Part shown: positions 29,059-38,028 of the stretch, one piece after another
How positions within the stretch are numbered: position 1 is the stretch's first letter
Layout of the letters: every line of letters begins with the position of its first letter
From: Lysobacterales bacterium
GTDB taxonomy: Bacteria > Pseudomonadota > Gammaproteobacteria > Xanthomonadales > UBA2363
Assembly (NCBI GenBank): GCA_019634735.1
Contig: JAHCAT010000004.1
Location: 1-64,000 of the forward strand
Reading direction: 5' to 3'
Length of the DNA: 64,000 nucleotides
Notes under the pieces: model-generated
The model's input: only the letters and a program-made list of their open reading frames with translations
The model's database searches: none
What the model was told of the DNA's origin: nothing
Position numbers and translations under genes: made by a program

Positions 29059-31755
29059 TCAACGCCCGACGCAGGCGTGCGCGCAGGTACAGGCGGCCTG
29101 CAGCCAGGGGTCGGACGCGGCGCCGGGCGGGTCGCAGCGGGTCGCGGCCGCGCCGGGATCGGCGAGCACCTGCAGGGCGCGCACCCAGGGGTGCGCTTCG
29201 CCCAAGGCGCTGGCGGCATCGGTCGCAGCGTCGGCGGCCAGCGCGCGAGCCTCGGCGGTCGCGCCGGCTTCGGCCACCGCGAGCGCCAGCACCAGGCGGG
29301 GCAGGGTGAGTCCGGGTGTCCGGTCCTGCGCCAGGCGGTCGAGGGTCGCTCGGACGGCGTGCAGGGCGGTGGGGTCGGCGCAGTCCGCCCGGGCGCGCTG
29401 GCAGGCCAGGGCCGACAGCGCCTCCACCAGGACCGCGGCCGCGCGGTCGGCAGCGCCATCGAACACGCCACGCAGTCCCTGCAGGCGCTCCAGGGCCGCC
29501 GCCGGTCGCTGCTCGTGCAGGTCGATCTCGGCGCGCAGACGTTCTACGCGGGCGCGGTTGCGGCGATGCGCCACCGGGTCGGGGAGGCGTGCCCAGGCGG
29601 ACGAGAGGTGATCGGCCGCCTCGCTCAGTGCGCCCCGGCCGAGCAGTCGCAGGCCTTCGAAGCTCAGCGAGTCGCCATGGCCTGGCGAGTCCACGCCGGC
29701 CATGCCGGCACTGAGCGCCAGCATGCGCCCGCAACTGTCCGAGGCCTCCGGCAGGGCGAGCTGGATGTCGACCAGGCACAGCTTCTGCAGGTTGACCAGG
29801 TGCAGGCCGCGCGGCTGCCCGGGCACCCGCTGCAGCCCGTCGTCGACCTGCGCCAGGAGGGGCCGGGCCGATCGCGACTCGCCGGCCTGGACCAGGGCCC
29901 AGCCCCAGTTGGACAGGGTGTTGAGCACGTCGTAGCTGCCCGGGTCGCGGTGCCGCAGGTCGATGGCATGCGCGCGTTCGTAGGCGTCGGCGGCGTCGCG
30001 GTGGCGACCGACGCCGACCAGGGCATAGCCGAGGTTGTTCCAGCCGGCCGCGGTGCTTTTTCCGGCGACCCCATGGCGGCGGATGCGCGCGGCCAGGGCC
30101 TGCTCCTTGTGGGCCAGGGCCGCCTCGCGATCGTCGCGCTCCATCGCCAGAACGCCGAGATCGTCCAGCACGTCGATCCAGGCGGGGTCGTCCGGGTCGC
30201 CGCCGCGCAGCCGCTCGGCCGCCTCGTTCAACAGGCTTTCGGCCGGAGCCAGATGTCCGGTCGCCAGGTGCAGCCGCGCCTGGCGCGCCAGCGCGGCGAT
30301 CGCCAGCGGATGGCGGGGCTCGAGATGGATCCGGGCCTGGTCGTGGGCCTGCTCGCCCAGGGCCAGCGCCTGGGCACGGTCGCCGAGATTGCCGGAGAGC
30401 CGGGAGAACAGCAGCAGCAGATCGACCCTCTCCGCCGGCCCCAGGTCGTCGACCTGCGACAGGCGGGCCAGGCCGGCGGCGACCAGCTCGGGCAGGGCCG
30501 GCATGCGACCCAGGGAGACGCCCTCGCGCACCGGTTCGAACAGCTGCTCGAGGAAGTCGCGCACGGTGTTCGCACGCGTCGCCTCCCGGCCGGCCAGCAG
30601 GGCTTGGCGGGAGGCCTGGTCGGCCTGCCGCAGGGCCACCACCAGCGTGCCGAGCAGCGCCACGGTCAGGCCGAGGATCACCGTGAAGGCCAGCCGGTGG
30701 CGACCGGCCACGCGCACCGCGCGCCGCCAGGACGGCGCCGGCAGGCTGCGCGGCAGACGCCCGTCCAGGCAGTCGGCGACGTCGTCGGCCAGCCTGCCGG
30801 CGGCCTCGTGGCGCAGGCCGGGCTGGGCACGGGTCGCCCTGGCGACCACGCGTTCCAGGTCCGCCCTCACGCTGGCCGGTGCCGCTGTCCCCTCGAGCAG
30901 GGCGGCCAGCAGCAGGCCCAGGGCATAGACGTCGCCAGCCACCGAGGCCGGCGCGCCGGCCAGCCGTTCCGGTGAAGCCCATGCCGGTGTCGCGCGCGCC
31001 GGCAGGCGCGCCTCCTCGCCATGCTCGTCGTCGCCGATCACCCGGGCGATGCCGAAGTCCAGCACCTTGGGATCGCCGGCGCGGGTCACCAGCACGTTGC
31101 CCGGCTTCAGGTCGCCATGCACGACCAGGGCGGCATGGGCCGCCTGCACGGCCCGCGCGATGCGCACGAACAGCGCCAGGCGCGCCCGCCAGTCCAGGCC
31201 CGCGGCATGCGCCAGCAGGGGCACGCCATCGACATGTTCGATCACCAGGTAGGGCGTGCCGTCGGTGTCGACGCCGCCGTCGATCAGCCGCGCGATGTCC
31301 GGATGCTGGAGGCGGGCCAGGATGCGCCGCTCGCGCCGGAACAGGTGCTGCTCGACCGGGTCGCTGATGTCGCGATGCAGCAGCTTGACCGCCACCCGCT
31401 GGTCGAAGTCGGCGTCGCAACGCCGGGCCAGGTGGACGCTGGCCATGCCGCCGCGTCCGAGCAGGCCGAGCAGTTCGAAGGCGCCGACCCGCCGGCCGAC
31501 CATCGCCTCGGACGCCGCGCGCTCGCCGGGGGCCGGGCCGGTGGCCGCGTCGCCGCCGTCGTCGTCGAGTGCCCAGGCATGCAGACGGCCGGTGTCGTCG
31601 AGCAGCGGATCGGCGCGCAGGTCGGCGGCCGCGAGGTCCGCCAGCCGGGCACGCATCAACGGGTCGGCGACCTCCCGGGCCAGCCAGCGGGCACGCGCAT
31701 CGGGCGGCACGGCCAGCATCCGGTCGAACAGCGCGCGGAGTCGTCGGGTATCCAT
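29059..31755 (-). CDS. Membrane Ser/Thr protein kinase with TPR domain (module 2, HGD variant)
   Basis: This is an 898-residue Hanks-type kinase. The kinase domain (about residues 90-320) has LLGRGGMASVHLA, catalytic Lys in QRVAVKLL, VLDFGIAR and WASPERL. The catalytic loop reads VVHGDLKPGN, with Gly replacing the Arg of HRD, so regulation through an activation-loop phosphate is unlikely. The segment after the APE motif is shorter than in the other two kinases here. A membrane helix (LAFTVILGLTVALLGTLVVAL) and a TPR-like helical half of about 500 residues follow. The C-terminus is Cys-rich (CTCAHACVGR). Its sigma factor lies upstream but is separated from it by a beta-helix protein gene. Confidence 0.9.
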   Translation of the reverse strand: MDTRRLRALFDRMLAVPPDARARWLAREVADPLMRARLADLAAADLRADPLLDDTGRLHAWALDDDGGDAATGPAPGERAASEAMVGRRVGAFELLGLLGRGGMASVHLARRCDADFDQRVAVKLLHRDISDPVEQHLFRRERRILARLQHPDIARLIDGGVDTDGTPYLVIEHVDGVPLLAHAAGLDWRARLALFVRIARAVQAAHAALVVHGDLKPGNVLVTRAGDPKVLDFGIARVIGDDEHGEEARLPARATPAWASPERLAGAPASVAGDVYALGLLLAALLEGTAAPASVRADLERVVARATRAQPGLRHEAAGRLADDVADCLDGRLPRSLPAPSWRRAVRVAGRHRLAFTVILGLTVALLGTLVVALRQADQASRQALLAGREATRANTVRDFLEQLFEPVREGVSLGRMPALPELVAAGLARLSQVDDLGPAERVDLLLLFSRLSGNLGDRAQALALGEQAHDQARIHLEPRHPLAIAALARQARLHLATGHLAPAESLLNEAAERLRGGDPDDPAWIDVLDDLGVLAMERDDREAALAHKEQALAARIRRHGVAGKSTAAGWNNLGYALVGVGRHRDAADAYERAHAIDLRHRDPGSYDVLNTLSNWGWALVQAGESRSARPLLAQVDDGLQRVPGQPRGLHLVNLQKLCLVDIQLALPEASDSCGRMLALSAGMAGVDSPGHGDSLSFEGLRLLGRGALSEAADHLSSAWARLPDPVAHRRNRARVERLRAEIDLHEQRPAAALERLQGLRGVFDGAADRAAAVLVEALSALACQRARADCADPTALHAVRATLDRLAQDRTPGLTLPRLVLALAVAEAGATAEARALAADAATDAASALGEAHPWVRALQVLADPGAAATRCDPPGAASDPWLQAACTCAHACVGR

Positions 31756-31852
31756 GGCGTGTCGCCCCCGTCGCGATCACCGGACCGGGCGCAGCGTAGC
31801 CCGGATCGCCTGCTTCCGGCGCGGCGCCCGGCGGCCGGGTCCAGGCGCCGGG

Positions 31853-33637
31853 TCACTGGAAGCCATTGCGGAACAGGGTGTCGTCGGTGAGTTCGTAGGC
31901 GCCCAGGTCCTGGGGGCCGCCGGTGTCGACGATCCAGGGCAGATCGATCACCCGCGGCCTGCGGTCGCGCGTGGAGTTGGCCGGTTGCGCGGGCGCCGCG
32001 TCCAGCGCTGGCGAGTCCTGGCGCAGCCGGAAATCCGCGCCGGCCGCGTCCAGGAAGCGGGGGTCGGCTACCCGGTGGCTCGGCGACGGCGGCAGGCCGG
32101 CCTGCGGGTGCAGCAGCAGGTGCTCGAAGCAGGCGGCGGTCGTCGCTCCCGCGGTCACGTTCAGCACCTGGCGGCCGGGCTGCCAGACGATGCTGCGGTA
32201 CAGGTGGCTGCCGTCGTAGTTGATCAGGTTGCATATGCCACGGCCGCGAAGCACGGCCTCGCCGGTCGCGACCTGATTGCTGGCCAGGGTGCTGGCCGAG
32301 ACCACCACCGAATTGAACTCGCCCGGCGCATGCAGCAGCGGGCCCTGGCTGGTGTTGCCATCGATCACGCCACCGTCGATGGCGAACTGCCCGAAATCAT
32401 GGCTGAAGTAGACCAGCGAGGCGCCGGTGTTGCCCCGCAGCCGCGTGCCGCGCAGGGTGGCGCCGACCCGTGGCCACTGCCATTGCTCGCCGTAGATGCG
32501 AATCGCGGCGCCGGGACGGGGCGTGCCGTCGGCGGCCTCCGCCCGGTTGCCGACCAGCAGGTTGCAGGATTCGGCGTTGGCGCAGGTGTTGGCGCCGGCC
32601 GGTGCGCCCAGGGTGGTGCCCTGCAGCAGCAGGTGGGTACCGCTGCCGCTGCCGCGGCTGTCGTGGAGGGACACCGCACCGCCGCTGCCCCGGGCGATGT
32701 TGTTCTCGATGCGGATGTCGTAGGCCGCGGCCTGGGCGCCGCCGGCCAGCGAAAGCGCGCCGCCGTCGCGGCCGGCGGTGTTGCCGGAAAGCCGGGTCGG
32801 CTGCTGCGGATCCACGGTGACGACATCCGCGCGGGCCTGAGGGCCGGACAGGTGCAGGCCGCCGCCGGAACCGGTCGCCGTGTTCACCGCCAGGACGGCG
32901 CCGAGCTGGCCGGTGCTGGCCAGGTGCAGGTGGCAATCGACCGCATGCAGGCCGCCGCCATTGCCGCTGCTGGAGTTCAGCCACAGCCGCGACTGCCCGA
33001 ACAGGCGGATCGTCGATTGCCGGCAGTCGATGCCGCCGCCGTTGCCGGCGGTGGCCGAGTTGCTGGCGACCTGGCTGTCGCCGTGCAGCTCGAGCAGCAC
33101 GCTGGCCGGCGTCGCCGTCGCGCTGTTGAATACCCGGATACCACCGCCGAAGCCGGCCTGGTTGCCGCGGACCCAGGTGTCGATCAGGAGCACGCCGGCA
33201 TGCGGGCCGCCGGCGATGTCGATGCCACCGCCGCCGCGGTTGCCGGGCAACTGGGCCTGGCGGATGTCCAACCCGCGCAGCACCACGGCGGCGGTGCTGC
33301 TGCCCAGGATCGAGATCACCGGCGCCTGGCCGCCCAGCAGTGCCGTCCGCGCACCGGGTGCCGGGTCGTCGTCGAGGCAGCCCTCGCCGCCGCCGACCAG
33401 GATCAGCGGGCCACCCGGGTTGGCGATAACCAGGGCCTGGCCGGTCAGCGACTGCTGGCGGTGTACCAGCACCGTGTCGGTCCCCGGGTTGGCCACGGCG
33501 GCATCGATGGCGGCCTGCACGGTCGCATGGCTGCAGCCGGGTCCGGTGCCGACCCGGTAGACGGCGGCACCGGCCGGCCCGGTGCCGGGCAGGGTGGCGA
33601 CAAGCACCAGGACGAGTGCGGGCAGGAGGTGGCGCAT
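31853..33637 (-). CDS. Secreted right-handed beta-helix protein inside an ECF-kinase module
   Basis: This 594-residue protein has a signal peptide (MRHLLPALVLVLVATLPGTG). Many GGG(I/L)-centred turns follow, such as NGGGIDCRQS, GNGGGLHAVDC and GSGGGLHLSG, which resemble polymorphic-outer-membrane-protein/beta-helix coils. It is related to the protein at 53891-55771: both start (T/V)Y(S/R)VG(S/T)GP(A/G)C(T/S)H and end DLGA(Y/I)E. The C-terminus is TDDTLFRNGFQ, again the LFxxGF tail. It sits between the sigma factor (126 bp upstream) and the kinase (97 bp downstream) on the same strand, so it may be part of the module or its target. Function is unknown. Confidence 0.85.
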   Translation of the reverse strand: MRHLLPALVLVLVATLPGTGPAGAAVYRVGTGPGCSHATVQAAIDAAVANPGTDTVLVHRQQSLTGQALVIANPGGPLILVGGGEGCLDDDPAPGARTALLGGQAPVISILGSSTAAVVLRGLDIRQAQLPGNRGGGGIDIAGGPHAGVLLIDTWVRGNQAGFGGGIRVFNSATATPASVLLELHGDSQVASNSATAGNGGGIDCRQSTIRLFGQSRLWLNSSSGNGGGLHAVDCHLHLASTGQLGAVLAVNTATGSGGGLHLSGPQARADVVTVDPQQPTRLSGNTAGRDGGALSLAGGAQAAAYDIRIENNIARGSGGAVSLHDSRGSGSGTHLLLQGTTLGAPAGANTCANAESCNLLVGNRAEAADGTPRPGAAIRIYGEQWQWPRVGATLRGTRLRGNTGASLVYFSHDFGQFAIDGGVIDGNTSQGPLLHAPGEFNSVVVSASTLASNQVATGEAVLRGRGICNLINYDGSHLYRSIVWQPGRQVLNVTAGATTAACFEHLLLHPQAGLPPSPSHRVADPRFLDAAGADFRLRQDSPALDAAPAQPANSTRDRRPRVIDLPWIVDTGGPQDLGAYELTDDTLFRNGFQ

Positions 33638-33763
33638 GGTCGGGCTCCGCTGCGGGTTCAGCGGGTCAGACGCCGTCGGTGGCGCCGATGGGACACGGTT
33701 AGGGCGTCCTGTCCTCCCGCGGTGCGGTCGCCGCGGGGCAGGGCGGCCAGGGTTGCCCCGCGA

Positions 33764-34288
33764 TCAGTCCAGGGCCGCCAGCAGCCAGGCGCGGGCGAAT
33801 CGCCAGTCGCGATGGATGGTGCGGCGGTCGCGTGCCAGCAGGCGGGCGATGTCGGCGAACGCCAGGCCGGCGAAGAAGTGCAGTTCGACCACTTCGGCCG
33901 CGCGCGGTTGCTGGTCGCGCAGGGTCGCCAGCGCCTGGTCGAGCTCGATCAGCCGGCCGGCCCAGGCATCGCCGGCGGCGTTCGCCTCCAGCCCCGGCCC
34001 GAGCTCGACCTGGCGCAGATCGCCCCCATGGCGGGCCCGACCGCGGCGGCGGGCACGATCCAGCAGCAGGTGGCGCATGGCGCGGGCTGCATAGGCGAAA
34101 AAATCGCGCGGCTCCAGGGCTTCGGGTCGATCCCGGAACTCCAGGTAGACCTCGTGGACCAGGCCGGTGGTATCCAGCGTCGCGCCGTCGATGCGGCGCC
34201 GCTGCTGGTGGGCCAGGGCATGCAGGCGCGCGTACACGGCCTGGAACTGGGCATCGACGTCCTGCGCGCGGCCGGCATCCCCACTCAT
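33764..34288 (-). CDS. ECF sigma factor (module 2)
   Basis: This is a 174-residue ECF sigma factor from the chosen start MSGDAGRAQDV; the frame is open to 34414. Region 2 shows ATLDTTGLVHEVYLEF and FAYAARAMRHLLLDRARRR. Region 4 shows VELHFFAGLAFADIARLLA and RDRRTIHRDWRFARAWL. It lacks an anti-sigma partner and matches the other two kinase-linked sigma factors in layout. It is upstream of the beta-helix and kinase genes. Confidence 0.9.
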   Translation of the reverse strand: MSGDAGRAQDVDAQFQAVYARLHALAHQQRRRIDGATLDTTGLVHEVYLEFRDRPEALEPRDFFAYAARAMRHLLLDRARRRGRARHGGDLRQVELGPGLEANAAGDAWAGRLIELDQALATLRDQQPRAAEVVELHFFAGLAFADIARLLARDRRTIHRDWRFARAWLLAALD

Positions 34289-34388
34289 CCCCGGTACCCC
34301 GTCGGGGCCGGCGGTGAACCGGCCCGGTCGCGGCAGTGTAGTCGCGCACGGCCCGGGTTCGCCCGCCGGTGTGCGCTCCGGCTGCTGC

Positions 34389-34985
34389 TCAGGGTGGGAG
34401 CTCGAAGCCGGCAAGCAGCAGGCCGTCCTGGGCGACCGACACCCGGTCGAGGTGGCCGAACACCGGTCCGTCCAGCCCGTCCCGCTCTGCCCGCCCGGTC
34501 ACTGCCACGGAGGCGCCCGCGGGAAGTTCGCCCGCGAACGCCAGCGTCTGCGACAGCGGAATCCAGGCGCCGCTCAAGGTGGTCGTCAGGGGCACGATCG
34601 CCACCGCGCCGCCCGAGCAGTCCGGGCTGTGCCGGTGCACGTTGAGGGTGGCGGTGATCCGGGCGGAGGGCTGGCCGCCAGGAAGCAGACCACGCATCGA
34701 GAACACCAGAACGTGGGTGGGCCGCGTCAGGGTCGCGCATTGGTGGATCAGCAGCGGCGGCGGAACGCCCGGTCCGGTGGCGGGGTCGGTGAGGCGCGCC
34801 GAGCCCGATGCGGGGTCGTTGTCGGCATCCAGGGGCGACCAGGTCACACCGGGTGCCAGCCAGCCGGAGAGGTCGGTGTCGAAGCCGCCGTTGACGAGCA
34901 GTTCTCCGGCGCGCAGCGGAGTGGCTGCGGCCAGACCGGCGGCGAGGGCGAGGCAGAGCAGTGCGGTGTGGGTCCGGTCGATCAT
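34389..34985 (-). CDS. Secreted protein with carbohydrate-binding-like N-terminal motif
   Basis: This 198-residue protein has a signal peptide (MIDRTHTALLCLALAAGLAA). The mature part begins ELLVNGGFDTDLSGWLAPG, a motif typical of galactose-binding-fold carbohydrate-binding modules (NGGFE...W). The rest is predicted beta-sandwich. The C-terminus is VAQDGLLLAGFELPP, a looser form of the LFxxGF tail. It is upstream of the ECF sigma factor of module 2 on the same strand (100 bp gap). No enzymatic motif is visible. Confidence 0.7.
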   Translation of the reverse strand: MIDRTHTALLCLALAAGLAAATPLRAGELLVNGGFDTDLSGWLAPGVTWSPLDADNDPASGSARLTDPATGPGVPPPLLIHQCATLTRPTHVLVFSMRGLLPGGQPSARITATLNVHRHSPDCSGGAVAIVPLTTTLSGAWIPLSQTLAFAGELPAGASVAVTGRAERDGLDGPVFGHLDRVSVAQDGLLLAGFELPP

Positions 34986-35288
34986 GGCTTCGGGCTCGGG
35001 GCTGTTGCCGCCACAGACGCCGGCAGCGGGGCGAATGGGACATCGGCCCTGGCCGCCGGTCGGACCAGGGCCCTGTGGGGGCGGCGCCGGCGGGGCGGAA
35101 GTCCGGCCCCCGCGCGGCGAAGCGAAGGCGCGCCGCCTCCGCAGCGCCGCGCAGCCTGCAGGGGCGCCACCGACGGGCGATCCCGCATCGCCTGCCGGAC
35201 CAGGCACGCGCCGCGTGGTCCGCGCCGCAGCGTGACAGCGCCCGCCGCCCCGGGCAGGCTGGCAGGCCCGGTCCCGTGGAGCTGTGCC
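34986..35288. other. Gene-free divergent intergenic region
   Basis: It separates the minus-strand secreted-protein gene from the plus-strand amidohydrolase. It is very GC-rich. I saw no promoter boxes or repeats that I would defend, apart from a GGAG ribosome site about seven bases before the ATG at 35289. Confidence 0.5.
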
Positions 35289-36653
35289 ATGACCCTCGTC
35301 CGCCTCCTCGCCCTGATTGCCGGCGTGTTGACCGCCGGCCTCGCCGCCGCCGCCGAGGTCACCGTGTTCCGCGGCGTCGACGTGCTGCCGATGGATCGCG
35401 ACACCGTGCTGCGCGACCAGACCGTGGTGGTGCGCGGCGAGGTCATCGAGGCGGTCGGTCCGCGCCGGCGGGTCGAGGTGCCCGAAGGCGCCCGCGTGGT
35501 GGAGGGCCGCGGTCTGTGGCTGATGCCTGGCCTCGCCGAGGCGCACGGCCACCTGCAGCCGCTCGACCACCCCGACCTGCAGCCCACCCTCGACCTGTTC
35601 CTGGCCCATGGCGTGACCACCGTGCGCGGCCTGCTCGGCGAAACCGGGCAACTGGTGCTGCGCCAGCAGTTGCTGGACGGCGAGCGCGACGGCCCGCGCG
35701 TCGTGCTGGCCGGGCCTTCGCTCAACGGCAACAGCGTCACCGACTCGGAACAGGCCGCCGCGTTCGTCGAGGAGATCCACCAGGCCGGCTTCGACCTGCT
35801 CAAGATCCACCCCGGCCTGGACATCCCGCGCTTCGACGCGGTGATGGCCGCGGCGCGTGCGCACGGCATGCCGGTGGTCGGCCACGTGCCCGAGGCGGTC
35901 GGGCTGATGCATGCGCTGGACCGCCGCATGGCCGGCATCGAGCACATGGACGACTACGTACGCGCCCTGGTCCCGGACGACCACCGGGCGCGCACCGCCA
36001 GTCCCGGATTCTTTGGACTGCTGGCCGTCGAGGCCGCCGATCCGGACCGGATTCCGGTGCTGGTGGAAGCCACCCGTGCCGCAGGCACCGCGATCTCGCC
36101 GACCGAGACCCTGATGCGCTGGATGCTGGGCGACGAGGACGTCGATGGCCTGCTGGCGCGGCCGGAGATGGCCTATGTGCCCGGGGAAGTGCAGGCGCGC
36201 TGGCGCACCCAGCGCGGCCAGATCCAGTCCGGTCCGGGCTTCAGCCGGGCGCGCGCCGACCGCTTCCTGGAACTGCGCCGGCAGCTGCTGAAGGCCCTGC
36301 ACGACGGCGGTGTGCCGATCGTGCTGGGTTCGGACGCGCCGCAGTGGTTCAACGTGCCCGGCGTCTCGGCCCACCGCGAACTGGCGCTGATGGTCGAGGC
36401 GGGCCTGACGCCCTGGCAGGCCCTGCGCACCGGCACGGTCGCGGCGGCCGCCCACCTGGGCGCGGCCGGCGAACGCGGCGCAGTGGTCGCCGGGCAGGCC
36501 GCCGACCTGGTCCTGCTTGATGCCGACCCGCGCCGGCGGATCGGTCGGGTCGACCACATCCGCGGCGTGATGGTGGCCGGCCGCTGGCACGACCGCGCCG
36601 ACCTGGACGCCCGTCTGGCGGCGCTGCGCGCGCGGGCCGCGGCGATGCCCTGA
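35289..36653 (+). CDS. Secreted amidohydrolase (imidazolonepropionase-like)
   Basis: This is a 454-residue metal-dependent hydrolase of the amidohydrolase superfamily. It has a signal peptide (MTLVRLLALIAGVLTAGLAAAA), then the beta-sandwich and TIM barrel. Metal ligands are HGH in LAEAHGHLQPL, Lys in FDLLKIHPG, His in VVGHVPEA, His in GIEHMDDY and Asp in VLGSDAPQWF. This is the arrangement of the imidazolonepropionase-like/peptidase M38-related secreted enzymes. The substrate cannot be stated. Its TGA overlaps the ATG of the next gene (TGATG). Confidence 0.9.
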   Translation: MTLVRLLALIAGVLTAGLAAAAEVTVFRGVDVLPMDRDTVLRDQTVVVRGEVIEAVGPRRRVEVPEGARVVEGRGLWLMPGLAEAHGHLQPLDHPDLQPTLDLFLAHGVTTVRGLLGETGQLVLRQQLLDGERDGPRVVLAGPSLNGNSVTDSEQAAAFVEEIHQAGFDLLKIHPGLDIPRFDAVMAAARAHGMPVVGHVPEAVGLMHALDRRMAGIEHMDDYVRALVPDDHRARTASPGFFGLLAVEAADPDRIPVLVEATRAAGTAISPTETLMRWMLGDEDVDGLLARPEMAYVPGEVQARWRTQRGQIQSGPGFSRARADRFLELRRQLLKALHDGGVPIVLGSDAPQWFNVPGVSAHRELALMVEAGLTPWQALRTGTVAAAAHLGAAGERGAVVAGQAADLVLLDADPRRRIGRVDHIRGVMVAGRWHDRADLDARLAALRARAAAMP

Positions 36654-37339
36654 TGTGCGGGCGCTACAGCCGGGCGGTCGGCTGGGATCAGGTCCGGGCG
36701 TTCTCGCAGCCGCTGGCGATCGCCGCGCCCGAGACGGACCCCGAGCCGGCCTGGAACATCGCGCCCACGCAGTCGTCCTGGGTCCTGGTCGCCGGACCGG
36801 CCGGCACCGGTGCCGTCGCCAGGCAGATGCGCTGGGGCCTGGTGCCGGCCTGGACGAAGGCGATCGGCACCGGCTACAGCACCATCAATGCGCGCGTCGA
36901 GACCGCCGCGGTCAAGCCCGCCTATCGCGGACCGTGGCGTCACCGCCGCTGCCTGGTGCCGGCCTCGGGCTGGTACGAGTGGCCGCGGCCGAAACGGCCG
37001 GTGTACATCCGTCCGGACGGGAGCCCTGTGGCGCTGTTCGCGGGCCTGTGGGACCACTGGCCGGGCACCCCGGAGCAGCCCGGTCTGGACAGCTTCAGCA
37101 TCGTCACCACGGAGGCGCAGGGACCGCTGCGCGCCGTGCACGACCGCATGCCGCTGCTGCTTTCGCCGCCGGTGCTGACTGACTGGCTGCACGCCGACGG
37201 CGAGGCGGCGGCCGCCATCGCCGCCGCCGCGCAACCGCCGGTGCTGGCCTGGCATGCGGTGGCGCCTGCGGTCGGCAACGTCCGTGCCCAGGGCGCGGGC
37301 CTGATCGCGCCGGTGCCCGACGACCCAGCCGCGCCTTGA
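36653..37339 (+). CDS. SRAP/YedK-type abasic-site-protecting protein
   Basis: This 228-residue protein belongs to the SOS-response-associated-peptidase (HMCES/YedK) family. These proteins form a thiazolidine cross-link with abasic sites in single-stranded DNA through Cys2. The invariant MCGRYS start, NARVETAAVKPAY, the Glu of SGWYEWPR and the His of AVHDRMPLLL are all present. Length is normal. It overlaps the amidohydrolase gene by one base, so the two are likely co-transcribed although no functional link is evident. Confidence 0.95.
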   Translation: MCGRYSRAVGWDQVRAFSQPLAIAAPETDPEPAWNIAPTQSSWVLVAGPAGTGAVARQMRWGLVPAWTKAIGTGYSTINARVETAAVKPAYRGPWRHRRCLVPASGWYEWPRPKRPVYIRPDGSPVALFAGLWDHWPGTPEQPGLDSFSIVTTEAQGPLRAVHDRMPLLLSPPVLTDWLHADGEAAAAIAAAAQPPVLAWHAVAPAVGNVRAQGAGLIAPVPDDPAAP

Positions 37340-37473
37340 ATGCCGGCAGCGCGTCGCCAGCGTGGCGGCGAAGGCTGCGGCCGGCGCGACGGCGGACCGC
37401 CAGGGGCGGCGCGGTTTATCCGGCGACGCGAGCCGGGCTAGACTGCCGGCGGCCGAAAAGGTGAAAACTGGCG

Positions 37474-38028
37474 ATGGCTGACACAGGCAACCTCACGGTG
37501 CTGATGCGGGCCTGGCAGGCTGGCGATGCGCAGGCGCGCGAGCGCCTCAATGCAGCGGTCTACGACGAGCTGCGCCTGATGGCGCGGCGGCGTCTGTCCG
37601 GCGAGCGCGGTGGCCATACGCTGCAGCCGACCGCGCTGGTCCACGAGGCCTGGCTGCGCATGGCCGACGGCGACGCCGACTGGCGCGACCGCGCGCATTT
37701 CTTCGCCACCGCGGCCCTGCACATGCGTTCGGTGCTGGTCGACCATGCGCGCGCGCGCCTGGCCGACAAACGCGGCGGCGGCGCGCTGCGCGTGACCCTG
37801 GACGATGGTCTGGCGAGCAGCGATCCGGACGCCGACTTCCTGGCGCTCGACCAGGCGCTGGCCGAGCTGGAATCGGAGGACGAGCGCACCGCCAAGGTGA
37901 TCGAGCTGACCTATTTCGCCGGCCTCAAGCGCGACGAGATCGCGCACGTGCTCGAGGTGTCGGTGCCGACCGTGGACCGCGCGCTGCGCTTCGGCCGCGC
38001 CTGGCTGCGCCAGGCGCTGGCGGCGTGA
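37474..38028 (+). CDS. ECF sigma factor (module 3)
   Basis: This is a 184-residue ECF sigma factor. Region 2 has HTLQPTALVHEAWLRM and FFATAALHMRSVLVDHARAR. Region 4 has IELTYFAGLKRDEIAHVLE and SVPTVDRALRFGRAWL. Its TGA overlaps the GTG start of the kinase gene (GTGA), a stronger coupling than in modules 1 and 2. The HTLQPTALV(H/N)E block is shared with module 1. Confidence 0.93.
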   Translation: MADTGNLTVLMRAWQAGDAQARERLNAAVYDELRLMARRRLSGERGGHTLQPTALVHEAWLRMADGDADWRDRAHFFATAALHMRSVLVDHARARLADKRGGGALRVTLDDGLASSDPDADFLALDQALAELESEDERTAKVIELTYFAGLKRDEIAHVLEVSVPTVDRALRFGRAWLRQALAA

